Below, piece after piece: positions 1 to 11,488 of a stretch of DNA of 64,000 bases (the first letter of the stretch is position 1; the number at the start of each line of letters is the position of its first letter). The notes under the pieces were generated by a model. It was given only the letters and a program-made list of their open reading frames with translations. It was not told where the DNA came from and made no database searches. The position numbers and the translations under genes were made by a program. The stretch comes from Argentina anserina (lineage: Eukaryota; Streptophyta; Magnoliopsida; Rosales; Rosaceae). The stretch is taken from NCBI RefSeq assembly GCF_933775445.1, contig NC_065875.1, positions 2,294,001-2,358,000 on the forward strand. Direction: 5' to 3'.

Positions 1-39
1 CCCAACTGGCGTCCCAATCCTCTTTCCACTACTTCTTCC

Positions 40-953
40 GCTACTCGATTGTTGACACAGACACCTTTCACTTTCCGTTTTCCTTTTTCAAAGCCTACAT
101 GGTCTTCTCCTTCTCCTCCAGCTCCTCCCCTAGCTGCACCACCTTGGTGTCACTCTCCACGAGAGACTCTTTGCTCTTCTGCAGCTTGGCTTGCAGCTCC
201 CCAACCGCCCTGTTCGCCTCAGCCAACTGCTGGTCTTCTAGCTCTTTCACTCTCATCAGAAGCAGCTAGTTTGCCGCCACATACTCCTCGACGGTCCTCT
301 TCTTTTCCGCCCCATCGGCTCGGACGTGCTCCGCCAAAAAGTCTTCGGCATTAAGGACTCAAGCCGCGACCTACAAGAAGCACTTCAGTTAGTCAGCCTG
401 TCAATAAAACAATAAGGAGAGAAAATTAGGGGCGAAACATACCCAGACCAAGATCTTCCCCGCCTCCCGGAAGTTCGCCACAGGGTCCTCACTGTGCCGA
501 AGAGAAGGCCCCTGGCACTGGTGGCCCATGTACTCCACTATCCGGCACAGATGAGGTGCCAACCCCCCATTCCCCGCAAGCCCGGCCATGACGTTCGCCC
601 ACGATTAGAGTCACGGTAGAAACAGGCCGCTCAACCCCATCGGCCCTGCTCCGCTCGATGGTTCGGTCCGGCACCGTCAAGTTAGCCTCCGCCCGAATCG
701 GCTCTGCCGGTTGAACCAATCGGTGGGAGTGTACCACATCCTCCGTACTCTCCCTCTCCCCACCTTCCTCACTTGGCAAACCCTTCGGGTTCACCCCTTC
801 AACATCTTCCTGCTGCTCCACCTCCGTCCCCAGAGCCTTGCCCATTTCTTCCTCCGCCTCCGTATCCACATTCACAACTTCCTCCTCACCACGTGTGTAT
901 ATATATTTTTTAATTATTTTCTTTTTGGTGTTAATATCGTGATTCTTCACCAA
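40..953 (-). pseudogene. Relic of a gypsy-type transposon-domain (coiled-coil) gene
   Basis: Read on the minus strand, the segment gives an acidic, low-complexity stretch (about 953-490) and then a stretch ending EAGKILVW. A likely intron follows (GTATGT donor near 441, TTGTAG acceptor near 371). After it comes a charged helical stretch, LNAEDFLAEHVRADGAEKKR and onward, with coiled-coil heptads such as ELQAKLQKSKESL. An in-frame TAG interrupts the coiled coil near position 267, so the reading frame is broken. This layout resembles plant genes with the 'putative gypsy type transposon' domain. The family name is by recollection and the element's ends are not visible; it also runs off the left edge. 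A degenerate cellular coiled-coil gene is the alternative. Confidence 0.45.
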
Positions 954-1288
954 TCACATATTACTTTCCCATGCAAGATACTACGTACAAAATAAGGCTG
1001 GTTCGTACTTCCATCTTTTTCTGGTGGTTGTTAACTTGTTATTAAGATTTAAGAATCGGAAACTAAATAAATATGCGCTAGCGAATTCGTATTATTCAAA
1101 GTGAGTGCACTGGATGCTTTACATAAGAACATCATAGTACCTACTCGATCTCTAGTAGGACAAGATGAAATCAAACAGAGTCTGGTATTACCCCATGGAA
1201 TAGTGACCTATTCAATGAAAGTAGGGTTATAGCAGCTCTTATTTTACATATATCTCATGAAAGTAGTAATCTAATGATGATCTAATGA

Positions 1289-2581
1289 TCAGTAGGGAGA
1301 TGGAGGTTTGTGAGGGGAAGTTGGAGGCTTTTTCGCAAGAGTAGTTGGAGGTTTTAATTTCCGAGGCGGCTTGTGTGCATCCTCCTTCGCATTCTCTGCA
1401 AGGTGACGATCGTGATGTGGTAGGCGCTCTCCTTTACCCTTCGGTGACTTGTGTTCTGGGAATGGCTTATATTCTTCATTTTTATCAAGCGGGGTTGGCG
1501 GATTGTGTTTTGGGGGTGGTTTCTTTCCTTTAGCAGACTTACCATCTAACTCGGTGGAAGCAGACGTCTCGAGCAAACGGCGTCCGGTGTTTTGTTCATG
1601 AGGTGGTTTGTGCTTTGGTGGTGTCTTATCACCCTTGTGAGGCTCATTACTTGGATGTCCTGGTTTGTGCTCTGGTGGTGGCTTCTCTCCTTTGGTAGGT
1701 TTTCCATCCAACTCCAGCAATTGGTGTTCATGAGGTGGCTTGTGCTTTGGTGGTGGCTTATCTGCCTTATGTTCATTGTGCTCTTGTGGTGGTTTCTCTC
1801 CTTTAGTAGGTTTTCCATCCAACTCCAGCAATTGGTGTTCATGAGGTGGCTTGTGCTTTGGTGGTGGCTTCTCTCCCTTGGAGGGCTTCCCCTCTAGCTC
1901 TAACAATTGGTGTTCATGAGGTGGTTTGTGCTTTGGTGGTGCTTTCTCTCCCTTCTGAGGTCCGTTGTGCTCTCGTGGTGGCTTCATTCCCTTGGAGGGC
2001 TTTCCATCCACCTCCGACAATTGGTGTTCATGAGGTGGCTTGTGTTTTGGTGGTGAATTCTGACCCTTTGGTGGCTTACCATCCAACTCCGTGGAGGAGG
2101 ACTCTAACAAACGACGTCCAATGTGTTTTTCATGAGGAGGTTTGTGCTCATGACCCTTGTGAGGTTTCTCGCCAGGATTTCCTTTGTGCTCCGGTGGTGA
2201 CTTTTCTCCGTTAAAAGGTTTTGCATCTGTCTCCAACAACCGGTGCTCGTGAGGTGGCTTGTGTTCCGGCGGTGGCTTCTCCACCTTACCCTTCGGAGGT
2301 TGATCACGAGGGGTTGATGGCTTGTGCTCGGGGAGTGGCTCTTGCTTACTTAATGTGGTTGGAGGTTTGTGTTTAGGGGGTTGGGGTGACTTCTGAATGT
2401 GAGAGACTTCCACCATTAGGGGGTGGTGGATGGGTGGTTTGTGGTGGTCCGATGGATGAGTAGGAGGCTTATGAAATGGTGGTTTATGATGATCATCGTG
2501 TTGATCAGCAACAGTGGCAGTGGTAGTGAAAACCACTACTGCAAGAAGAAACAGAAGCAGATAGTTGGAAGCTGCAGGCAT
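1289..2581 (-). CDS. Secreted proline/histidine/lysine-rich repeat protein (cell-wall PRP-like)
   Basis: This is a single-exon gene of 430 codons. Residues 1-25 form a clear signal peptide: a hydrophobic core LLLFLLAVVVF, with likely cleavage after TATVA. The mature part has almost no hydrophobic residues and consists of imperfect repeats. Their core is KPPHEHQLLELDGKPTKGEK, alternating with PPPEHKPP or PPPKHKPP blocks. Two units carry GRRLLE (around residues 155 and 338), where a dibasic site precedes LLE. The Lys-Pro-Pro runs are typical of hydroxyproline-rich wall proteins (PRP and early nodulin-75 types), so an apoplastic or wall location is expected. Histidines in the HEH and HHK motifs could bind metal; that is inference. 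The start is the first ATG after a TATA box. The open frames on the opposite strand are by-products of the repeats. The exact subfamily is not recognised. Confidence 0.85.
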   Translation of the reverse strand: MPAASNYLLLFLLAVVVFTTTATVADQHDDHHKPPFHKPPTHPSDHHKPPIHHPLMVEVSHIQKSPQPPKHKPPTTLSKQEPLPEHKPSTPRDQPPKGKVEKPPPEHKPPHEHRLLETDAKPFNGEKSPPEHKGNPGEKPHKGHEHKPPHEKHIGRRLLESSSTELDGKPPKGQNSPPKHKPPHEHQLSEVDGKPSKGMKPPREHNGPQKGEKAPPKHKPPHEHQLLELEGKPSKGEKPPPKHKPPHEHQLLELDGKPTKGEKPPQEHNEHKADKPPPKHKPPHEHQLLELDGKPTKGEKPPPEHKPGHPSNEPHKGDKTPPKHKPPHEQNTGRRLLETSASTELDGKSAKGKKPPPKHNPPTPLDKNEEYKPFPEHKSPKGKGERLPHHDRHLAENAKEDAHKPPRKLKPPTTLAKKPPTSPHKPPSPY

Positions 2582-2624
2582 TGTGTATGTTTTGGGTTGG
2601 TTTGGAAACTAGGAGTGAGTGGCG

Positions 2625-2632
2625 TTTTATAG
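2625..2632 (-). promoter_or_regulatory. TATA box of the proline-rich protein gene
   Basis: On the minus strand the sequence reads CTATAAAA, 44-51 bases upstream of the ATG at 2581. With the usual ~30-base distance, transcription would start close to 2600 and leave a leader of about 20 bases. No competing ATG lies between the box and the start codon. Confidence 0.6.
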
Positions 2633-2639
2633 TGAAGGG

Positions 2640-5600
2640 GTTGCCTCAAAACTGGTGTCACGAGTGATGTCATGGTGTAATACTGTTGTAATCTAACAAA
2701 TGGCCATGGGTCCTTATGTCGAGTTGAAAGGTCTGACAATTTTAGTGTTCATACAACGTAAGAAGCGTTCACAACTCACATGCATGCAACAATTAGTGGT
2801 ATATGTCTTATGAACACTCACTGATCAAGAAGACTCGTATACCTTCTATTCTAATCGATAATAGAAGCATTCTCTTTTTTATCTAACATAGGTAGCCTAG
2901 CTAGCTTTACAAATTTCCATCCATAGTGACCAAAAACACGTATAGAACTGATTAAATATTGAAGACGTATAGCTAAATGAATGATTTGCATGTGGATATG
3001 TAGAATGAATGATTTGGCGTGCGAGTAAAACAGTGGAGGAATTTCGGGAAGAGATTTCATTCTGTAACGTCAAGCCAATCAAGGTTTGGCCAAAAAACAT
3101 AGTTGTTTGTACGTCGGTGCATGTGGTGCGATGTGTGTGTGTGTGTGTGTGAAAGCATGTATATGGTTCTGTGGTTATCTTTGTACTTCACAGATTCTTT
3201 AGATTTTAGTCATTTTCCTTGTTCTTTCTTTTGTATTATTAATATTATTATATACGATTATAATTACTTGTTAACTTCCTCTTAAAAAAAATTATAGCAG
3301 TACTCCAAATATTTGCAGGACTTCTTTTTTATTGTAATCTTAATTAGCGTGGACATGCATGCATATACGAAATGATCAAGTCCAATTCCTCGATCTTTAA
3401 AGTGACTCATGGGAAACATTGGCGTCATGAGACATGTCATTGTGCATTACTGCATTTGGATATCTCTATAATCGAGTGTTTTGCACCCAATTTTTTGTGC
3501 TGAAAAGGTTGACGACTGAAGTGTTCAATTTTTTCCAGTTACATGTACACGCTCTTGTGGCAAAAGAGATCACAATTAACAATTTAATCAACAATTTGCA
3601 AAAGCAATGTGAACTTACACTGCGTTATCGATCGATAACTACTTTCAATCACATGGAAGATAGATTTTGTATGTCCGTAGAATTAGCTTGATTCTCGTAC
3701 CTGGTAGTGCTGAGGTGGGCGGAAAGATCAACAATGATTAAGCTAAGATATCCTTTAGTTTATTACTATCATTTGCAATACATTGGTAGCCCACAATGGT
3801 GTTTCATCTTTTCCCACTTAGGCTGGTCACCATTATATTAATTAAGCAATCGTTATGGGATTAGTACTGTAGAACGTAAGGACCGGAGATTGGAACAAAA
3901 CCATGCAGCTATCTATGATACAATAGGATGACTAAAGCTGAGTTTGGCCCAAAATTTAGCTTATATTATGGTTTTAAATTCTTAAATAATCTGATTAATG
4001 TGTTTGGTGAATCAACTTATTTTCTAAGTTCACAAACTCTAATATAACTTTTAAACAAATTAAGAAAATTGCAAAATGAAGTTTTTATCTAAAAGAAAAG
4101 TGGATCCTTAACCATTATGTTTATATGGTCTGCGATTAACTGTGTAAAGGATGAGAGGACTTGCATTATTGCATGGTCGAATGGGTCCATCACTGGTCAT
4201 GTAGCTGGTTTCGCGACAAACTTCTTAATTTTTGTCGTGATCCTTTTCAACTTGTCTTCTGAATCTTCTCTATTCCTGCATGTTGATTCTTTACTTGACT
4301 CTGCCGTCATGTTACTCGTGTAAGTACGACAAGGATGGAAATTAACCCGTGCCACTGTAAATAACTATATATTCCCTTACGTGGCCCTATAACATAAAGC
4401 AACGATTGATCTCTTTATAAGCCTGAGACTCGAAACAAAAGTTTCGCTGAATTACATACGCACACATATATATGGAGAAACTGTTATAAGAATTGAAGGG
4501 CAGTTTTTGCATGATCACTCCGATCTTAATCGATTGAAGTCATTAAACTGTGCTAAGTATGTTATGTTGGGTGTATCTAGCTTATATATGGACCGATCTC
4601 TTATGAATGTCGATCGATGACTATACACATGAAATTCTGACTGACTTGGAGCACAGCTAGGTCGGTATCCGACAATGAATGTGCACAATTGTTGAACCTA
4701 AGTAATAAACAGAAAAAAGAAACATGTGCAACCATCTTTTTGGGGATCAAAGAAAATGATCGGTGATCCTAAAAAAAGCATCATCCATGACATAATAGTA
4801 TATATGGACAGATTCACGTACGTACGTATAGTACCCATACATCTATCTATCTAGCTAGTACAAAACTATGGACAATACATGCACTACTTACAGTACTACT
4901 CTACCGGTGAGTAAGAAAGGATTTGAGGATACATCAAACCCGGAAGCCAGCTATATTATGCACTAATTCATCGAGGCATTCAGATTATGCATCACCAGAA
5001 ATAAAAAGTGAAAATAGCTATAGTGAAACCTACAGAAAGTGTAGAGAAAGTAAATCCTCCATGCTTATAAATATCGTAACTCATGCTTTATCTGCTTAAT
5101 TAATCTTACTATCAAGAGTAAGCAGATAAAACTATTATATGCATTATACAGTACTCGATTTTGCTAGATATTCTCACCAATTGTTGAACCACTCTTCGCA
5201 ATTCCGTGAGGAAATTAGCCATGATAAAGTCGAATTCATGCACTATAGATTTACTTATAATGAGTTATTTATCACTTCCTTTGCTTGGCGGTAGTGGTAT
5301 ATTTCTACAATGTAAAGAGATTACTCTATCTTATTGCAACTTTCGGTGTCAATAAGTTTCAAATTAGATTAAAAAATCTCAACTGATCGAGAGTAACACT
5401 GCACTGCAATGTAAGAAGTCTAGTGAATTTGAATATTAGCTTAAAATTATAAGAGGAAATTAGACGTTGTTGAGAAGAATTATAAAACGGTGGGAATTTC
5501 CTTTTCTCCTAAACTCTACGTCTAATTTTTATCGTTGGCACTTGGCAATTCATGCTGCATTATTGCAGTTTTTCAATTAGTGGGGAGCCAGATGGCGCAA

Positions 5601-5890
5601 TATACGTACCGTTAAACAGAGCCTAATTTTTTTTTTGGTCAATATAAAGTTTGATTCAGTATAAGGGACTCAATTACAATGTAATATGGATCCATGTGTT
5701 GAGCACATGAGCGAACGACAATACTACATGGTCTATGACAATTTGAAGTGTGCGGACTTTAGTTTGTTAGTTAAATAAATAAGAATATTATATTGAAAAA
5801 TCTTGACGGTGTAAGAAAATTTTACTGATTAGAAAACAAAGATATACCTACATAATGAGTCATACTCCTTAAATACAATACAAAAGTATA
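2640..5890. other. Intergenic region without recognised genes
   Basis: This is AT-rich sequence holding only short chance frames. It includes the promoter side of the proline-rich gene, a (GT)n tract at 3131-3151 and scattered TATATA and CGTACGTA runs. The 68-codon frame at 4117-4323 has hydrophobic stretches but no recognisable relative, and I do not call it a gene. Confidence 0.5.
3131..3151. repeat. (GT)n microsatellite
   Basis: About ten uninterrupted TG dinucleotides. It is a simple repeat with no other visible role. Confidence 0.85.
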
Positions 5891-5892
5891 AA

Positions 5893-6207
5893 CTAATTAA
5901 ATTTGACTCTATAGTTCAATAAATTTTCAAGATCTTTAATCACCACCGCATTGTCAATAGAATTGGCATACTTCTTCTCAATATGAAGGACCATGCAATC
6001 ATCAAAAAACTTATCTTCCATCTTATGTATGAGTCTATTTTTAATGATATTCATGATTGAAAATGTCATTTCAATGGTTGCCGTAAACACTGGAATAGTC
6101 AAAACTAGACAAATTAATCTGTGAAGCATGCGATAAATTTTCGACTTCCTTGTTTGAACCAAGATGTGGCATAACTCAGCAATGGATTCTAATTTCTGAT
6201 TTGCCAA
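5893..6207 (-). pseudogene. hAT transposase C-terminal (dimerisation) fragment
   Basis: The 104-codon frame contains RLICLVLTIPVFTATIEMTF, then SIMNIIKNRLIHKMEDKFFD and DDCMVLHIEKKYANSID. This order matches the C-terminal hAT dimerisation region of plant TTF-type zinc-finger/DUF4371 transposase-like proteins. There a conserved LTLPVSTATTERxFS motif is followed by KxRLRNKMEDxFLxD. The rest of the transposase is missing upstream, where the frame closes with stops just past 6207. It is a dead fragment. Confidence 0.75.
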
Positions 6208-6370
6208 CTCTTTTGGGAGCTAAGAATTAAGGAGACAATTAAAATATAGAGTGGAGAAGTGGAGAACCTTGCAAGGAGACAATGAGCGTCTAACTTAGTC
6301 TCAAACCCATTTTCATTCAATTTTGTTGGCAAAAGAATTGCTAATATTAAGTATTTTGACCAGATTTGGG

Positions 6371-6614
6371 CTATTTTGACTTTAGGTGGGCTTGAGTTGT
6401 ATTTAACAGAGGATTTGGCTTCACACAGATATATATTAGTACTACTAATTTTTTTTGCTCCAAGAATTTACGAGTGAATTTATAGGCCTCATCATTTAGC
6501 CCGGGGTTCCGAAAAGCTCGCCACGGCCCGCAAGCCCGATGGGCTTTTACCCGGCTCGGCCCACGAGAAAGTTCACCAAAGCCCGCTTCCATGGGTAGAG
6601 GGCTGGGCTTAGTT
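6371..6614. other. GC-rich GGGCC/GGCCC low-complexity segment
   Basis: A GC-rich island in AT-rich surroundings, built from GCCCG, GGGCTT and GGCCC words (about 6500-6610). Such words are common in the subterminal regions of plant hAT elements. The ORF that covers it is not believed to be a gene. It probably belongs with the hAT-like sequence that follows. Confidence 0.4.
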
Positions 6615-8232
6615 TAGAGGTGTGAAACCCGGCCACACCCATTGGCCCAGCCCGTAAAAACCCTCAAAAATAAAATATTATACATGCATATAATATATTA
6701 TACATATATCAATTATATGTCTTTTTAGTAATAATTACATATAAAACATTATATATGTTAATAATACTATATTTAAAATTTTATATTTCTTTATATTATA
6801 ACTTTACAATACATTTAAAATAAAATTCTAGTATTATGAAACAACTATATCAAGTATATGAGGTAAACTTCTCGGGATTAATCGACATCAGCTGATACTA
6901 TCGGTACTAATATTTAGGGACCACGTTAAAACTTCATCTAATTCGGACCTCGTCTGACCGCCAAAATTTCCGGTAAACCGAAAACACCACTAATATGCCT
7001 TAAGGGAGGACCCATTACCAAAATGCGAACGTCGAAACCCGTTTGCATATATGAAATCATCTAATTTTTTCACCGATTGTGCGCGGTCGCACCGAGGAAA
7101 CTCATTTGGCAAAACCCCGATCAATGGGGTTTTAATATGTCAAAATGCCTCTTTTTTTGTTGATCGTAAGTACAGACAGTCAAACTATGTTCAAAACGGA
7201 CGAATTTTTACGGGGTCCCTAAATATATATACCGATCACATCTGCTGGTGTCGATCGACCGTATTTAGAACCGGAGTTGTCGATCGCCGAAGTTTCCACT
7301 AATGTATCATAACTTTTATACTAGGTTTTAAAAGAAAACTATCGCATTATGAAGTGACTATATGAATGAAACTTCTCGAGATTAATCGACACAAGTCCGA
7401 TGTGATTAGTATTTATATTTAGTGACTCTGTAAAAATTTCATCCAATTCAGACATTGTTTGACCGTCGGAATTTCCGGTAAACCAAAAACATCACTAATA
7501 TGCCCTAAGGGAGGACCCATTATAAAGAGGCGGACGCCAAAAGTCGTTTGCATATCTAAAATCACATAATTTTTGTTACCTATCGTGTGCGGTTGCACTG
7601 AGGAAACTTATTTGGCAAAGTCCTGGTCAATGGAGTTTGAATATGTCAAAACGCATCTTTTTTGGTTGATCGTAGGTACGAACGGTCAAACCATGTCTAA
7701 AAAGGACGAAATTTTTACGGGGTCCCTAAATATATATATTGATCACATCTGCTGGTGTTGATCGACCATATTTCGAACTGGAGTTGTCGATCGCCTAAGT
7801 GTCCACTAATGTATCATAATCTTTATATTAGGTTTATAATAAAACTATTGCATTATGAAGTGATTATATGAAGGAAACTTATCAGGATCAATCGATACCA
7901 GCTGATGTGATCGATATATATATTTTTAGTGACTCTGTGATAATTTCATCCAATTCGGACCTCGTTTAACCGTCAGAATTATGGTAAACCAAAAACACCA
8001 CTAATATGCTCTAAGGGAAGACTTATTACTAAGATGCGAACGTCGAAAACCGTTTGCATATTTTAAATCACCTATTTTTTGTCACTGATCGTGCATGGTC
8101 GCACCGATGAAACGTATTTTGCAAAGCCCCGGTCAATGGGGGTTGTAATATGTCAAAAAACCTTTATTTTTGTTGTTCGTATATACGAATGGTCAAACCA
8201 TGTACAAAACAGGGGTTCCCTAAATATATATA
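6615..8232. mobile_element. hAT-like element remnant with ~510-bp tandem monomers
   Basis: The left end reads TAGAGGTGTGAAACCCGG, a hAT-style terminus resembling the TAGGGGTGGCA end of the intact element at 57983-60041. Inside are three tandem monomers starting at about 6831, 7344 and 7850 (periods 513 and 506), the third truncated near 8232. Shared landmarks in each are an ATTATGAAG-type start, GGGAGGACCCATTA (degenerate in the third) and GTTTGCATAT. The same monomers lie reversed at 58200-59640. No right terminus or 8-bp target duplication was found, so this copy is rearranged. Confidence 0.6.
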
Positions 8233-8249
8233 CACAACAATGAAATAAA

Positions 8250-9160
8250 CTACACAACAATTATCGAACGATACATACATGAGACTACAAAAGGGGCCGC
8301 ACTAACCTTTGGTGAACGGTTCTACACTTCTACCCAATTGATGAAAAACAAACGGAGGCCAACCTACAGAAGCTAGCAGATAGAGCAACCCAGAAAAAAA
8401 AAACTACAATTCTACAAAACACGAATTACAATAAATTGGAAGGAAAAGACACCTGAAGCGCGTCTTAAAAAAAAAAAACAATATGAAGTATCCGCCTCTA
8501 CTTGCTAACTGTCGGCTGTAATCTCACCGTCGCATTCCGATACGTAAGAGATTGAGAGCACAACTATTGACAATAGGTCTATTGGTACGGATAATCGAGT
8601 TTTAGATTGGGCTAGACAGATTGGTTAAGTATCAAATACTCTAATTTAGACAACCGTCCAGAACAGAGCCTGGTGGGTTGGTGTTCTTAAGGCGGCAACT
8701 ACAGCTTTCTCATCTGCATGATAAATCTCTGTGATCGGGTCCAACGTAAGACGAAGACAATTGTGTAGGTTGTTTTCGATCGAGGGCTCAATCTCTGTGG
8801 TCGACCGGGCATTAATATGGTGGATGGGCGGGTTCGTGGAGGCGTAGATCAATGAAGTGGCATCAATCGGCGGTGAGATAGTCTCTTCTCATGATGCAAA
8901 GGATATGCATAGTTCTTTAATGACGCGATTGCTGGTCAACAGTATTGTTCTAGAAGATATGATTGGGCCGTAGACACGGTTCTTAAAGTTGAGATATTGT
9001 ACTCTTTGGGACATCATCAACACATACGAGTTTGTTTCATAAAATAAATAAAAAAACACATGCGAGTTTGTTTTTGAGGTTTCACCACAAAATGCGTTTC
9101 AATGTGCCGACTCCGACATATAACCACAATATATCTACCTGCAACCTTTCTGTGCTTCTC
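8250..9160. other. Unassigned repeat-like region
   Basis: The sequence has poly-A tracts (8393-8403, 8468-8479) and degenerate coding-like stretches but no open gene. It probably belongs to the retroelement remnant that continues to about 9640. Confidence 0.3.
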
Positions 9161-9640
9161 AAGGACCAGCCCAACTAGGTCATCACAAAGCGCTCGCCTG
9201 GGTTACTGCCTTTGGGGCCTTTTAATTGGGGTGTGATTTTGTATGATATTAGGCCTCATGCTCTAACGGTTTGGACTTGGGCCTTCATCAGGGTCTGGGC
9301 TTTTAGCCCACATGAGGGTTATCTTATATTTTTTGTATTTTCTTGTCCTTAATTATATCGGGTTTCATATTTGTCGGCCATTTTTCTCTTATATGGTGTA
9401 TTTTTCCCCTCATGGTGCATTTTTCCTTTAATTTGTGGCTTATATTGTTTTAATTAAGATGGGTGAACTCGATTATTCACACTAATGTCATCGTATCCCA
9501 ACTATATCCGGATTATTGGTCACTCATCACCAAAACAACCTGTCAACTACCATTATATATTCATGTGACTTCGAGTCTACACATTTAAAGTGAATATGGA
9601 CACTTACTAATTGTATTGTACCTGCTCACGTGTGAGCTTC
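9160..9640 (+). mobile_element. Relic related to the LINE at 38492-39955
   Basis: The stretch around 9527-9615 (CACCAAAACAAC, ACCATTATATA, CACATTTAAAGTG, GGACACTTACTAATTG) follows the same order as 39390-39475 inside the LINE that has target duplications. The likeness is partial and diverged, and neither end of the element could be placed. Confidence 0.35.
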
Positions 9641-9879
9641 TTAGCTTTCTTAGATAAGGACCCTTTAGATAGTCTCTCAATGCTTACTTGATTTTCCTAT
9701 TCTATAATGGATTATTGTATATTGGGTATCTTTAATTTTTGTAATTCAAATATACATATCTGTAGAGATTTGTCCTTGTGATGTGCAATATCTTTTTGTC
9801 CAAAATTGATTTTCTAGAATTTATTCAAAAATCAATATATATTTTTTTTCTAAACATAAAAAAAATTTATGATGTTTGA

Positions 9880-10049
9880 GAAACGCTGTGAAATTGATGG
9901 CGTTTAACACACGTCATTGAATCCATTTCAATGACATTTTTTAAATGTCTTTTTTATGGAACAAACGTCTAGAGATGGCGTGCAAAAACGCATGGAGTGG
10001 TTTTTATGGCGTTTTTCAAACGCCATTGATGTGGTTTTGTGTAGTAGTG
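9880..10049. mobile_element. Right terminus of a CACTA (En/Spm-like) element
   Basis: Read from its end inward on the minus strand, the sequence begins CACTACTACACAAAACCACA. It then shows repeated subterminal words GGCGTTT and AACGCC in both orientations. A CACTA terminus followed by clustered short subterminal repeats is diagnostic of this superfamily. No matching left end was found, so only one end survives. Confidence 0.5.
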
Positions 10050-10245
10050 TGTTCCTTTCTCTTCAGCCACATCTCCTCCATGGCTTGGTTTGTGGCGTAA
10101 TAGAGAATACTGGTAACAAGTCGGAAGCAGTGTTTTTACTGTTCTTATGATTTCAAATAATTTAGAGAAACTAGAAAGTCAAATTTCAGACTAATATTGT
10201 CTCAAGAACGATGACGGTCGATATTTAGGTTTGGTTGCTATGAAG

Positions 10246-10680
10246 CAAGGTCTAAAATATCGATATTTTCGGCGAAATATAGTCAAAAATATCATTTTTT
10301 GGGACCATAGATATATTTTTCACATACCACCATACTATTGCACGATATTTTAGAAATTTCGCGATAATCCCGAATTTATCGCGATATTATCTCTTTAATC
10401 TCGCCCAACTTTATAAAATTGAGACAAAATTAAAATGCACATGGGGAGGTTCGACCATGGGTCACCTCAAAGGAACCTCAACTCCTCAACCAACTCAACT
10501 AAGATGGATATTGTGGTTATTTTATGCACATTATAATATATATTTGGTCTTAATAATTTTAAATACTTTCAATTATTTTATGAAAACTATATCAATATTG
10601 ATATTTCTTCGATATTTTTATCGAAATATCTATTTTTTAAAAGGTCGAAATTTCCGGTGTACTCGATATTTTAGTCCTTG
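10246..10680. mobile_element. 435-bp hAT-type MITE with perfect 8-bp target duplication
   Basis: The terminal inverted repeats are CAAGGNCTAAAATATCGA with one mismatch, at 10246-10263 and 10663-10680. The flanks carry CTATGAAG at 10238-10245 and again at 10681-10688, an exact 8-bp duplication as hAT transposases make. The interior is AT-rich with many ATATCGATA words and has no transposase. It must have been moved by an enzyme encoded elsewhere. Confidence 0.9.
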
Positions 10681-10739
10681 CTATGAAGTTGTTCTTCTAC
10701 TGAGGACAATATATTTTACTCCTAAACTAGAAGCTTAAG

Positions 10740-11488
10740 CAACGAACGATGCTGGTCTAATTTTAACCTTAATTACTAGCGTCTGTATAAACTCTTTGAC
10801 GTACTAGTCTCCCAAATTCAGGTACTTAAATGTCTGTATCAAAATTTTCACTCAGGTAAAGAATCTTGATCTAGTGAGATTTTCTTTTTCCTTTTCGTCT
10901 TTTACCTGCATAATTGAAGAAAGACGGAATGTGAATTAAGAGAAGAGTCTAGACTCTAGACCCATATGCCCAAAACAAGAGAGAAAAAGCTCATCATGCT
11001 TTACCGCCGTGTGGCGTGAGTCTGAAGAATTTTGTGTGCTGCAGCTTGAGCATCGCACTCACCCACCCAGTAGCCCCCTGATCTCCAGTTTCAAACTCCT
11101 CTCACACTTCAGTTTCATTTTGCGGGTCCATTTTCCGCACTCAAAACCCACCAATTTAACTCCCTCTCTGGTTTCTACTTTCTTCACCAAACTATAACCC
11201 AAAATTCGAAAGAACATATTCCTTGCTTTTCATTTCAGCCTCCACCATTCGTTTGTTCCAAAACTCCTCAGAGAACCCAACTCCCCTCTGTACCCATTTG
11301 ATTTAAAGCTCTCATCTTTTTCACAGTTCTTGCTTTTCTCTTCAAGGAATGAAAGTCTTTGGTGGCCAAAGCAGTGTTCTTTATTCTTATATTCGGCCTT
11401 TTCGTTTTTGGGTCTCCTCTGCTTTGTTCTCTGCTCTTTTCTTTGCTCTGAAAGATTGAGTTTTTGGGTTGTTGGAGGTGAATTGGAG
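10740..11488 (+). promoter_or_regulatory. Promoter and 5' leader of the PP1 gene
   Basis: Pyrimidine-rich sequence from about 11060 to 11345 (CTCTCACACTTC, CTCCCTCTCTGG) is typical of a plant 5' leader. An upstream ATG at 11330 is in frame with the PP1 start at 11489 with no stop between them; see the finding on it. No unambiguous TATA box was identified. Confidence 0.45.

Noticed and set aside
1345..2307. Several ORFs on both strands over the proline-rich gene
   Set aside because: Their tryptophan- or histidine-rich composition follows from reading the same repeats in other frames; only the 430-codon frame has a signal peptide and a TATA box.
4117..4323. 68-codon frame with hydrophobic stretch
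   Set aside because: No recognisable relatives, no promoter or splice context, and a length expected by chance.
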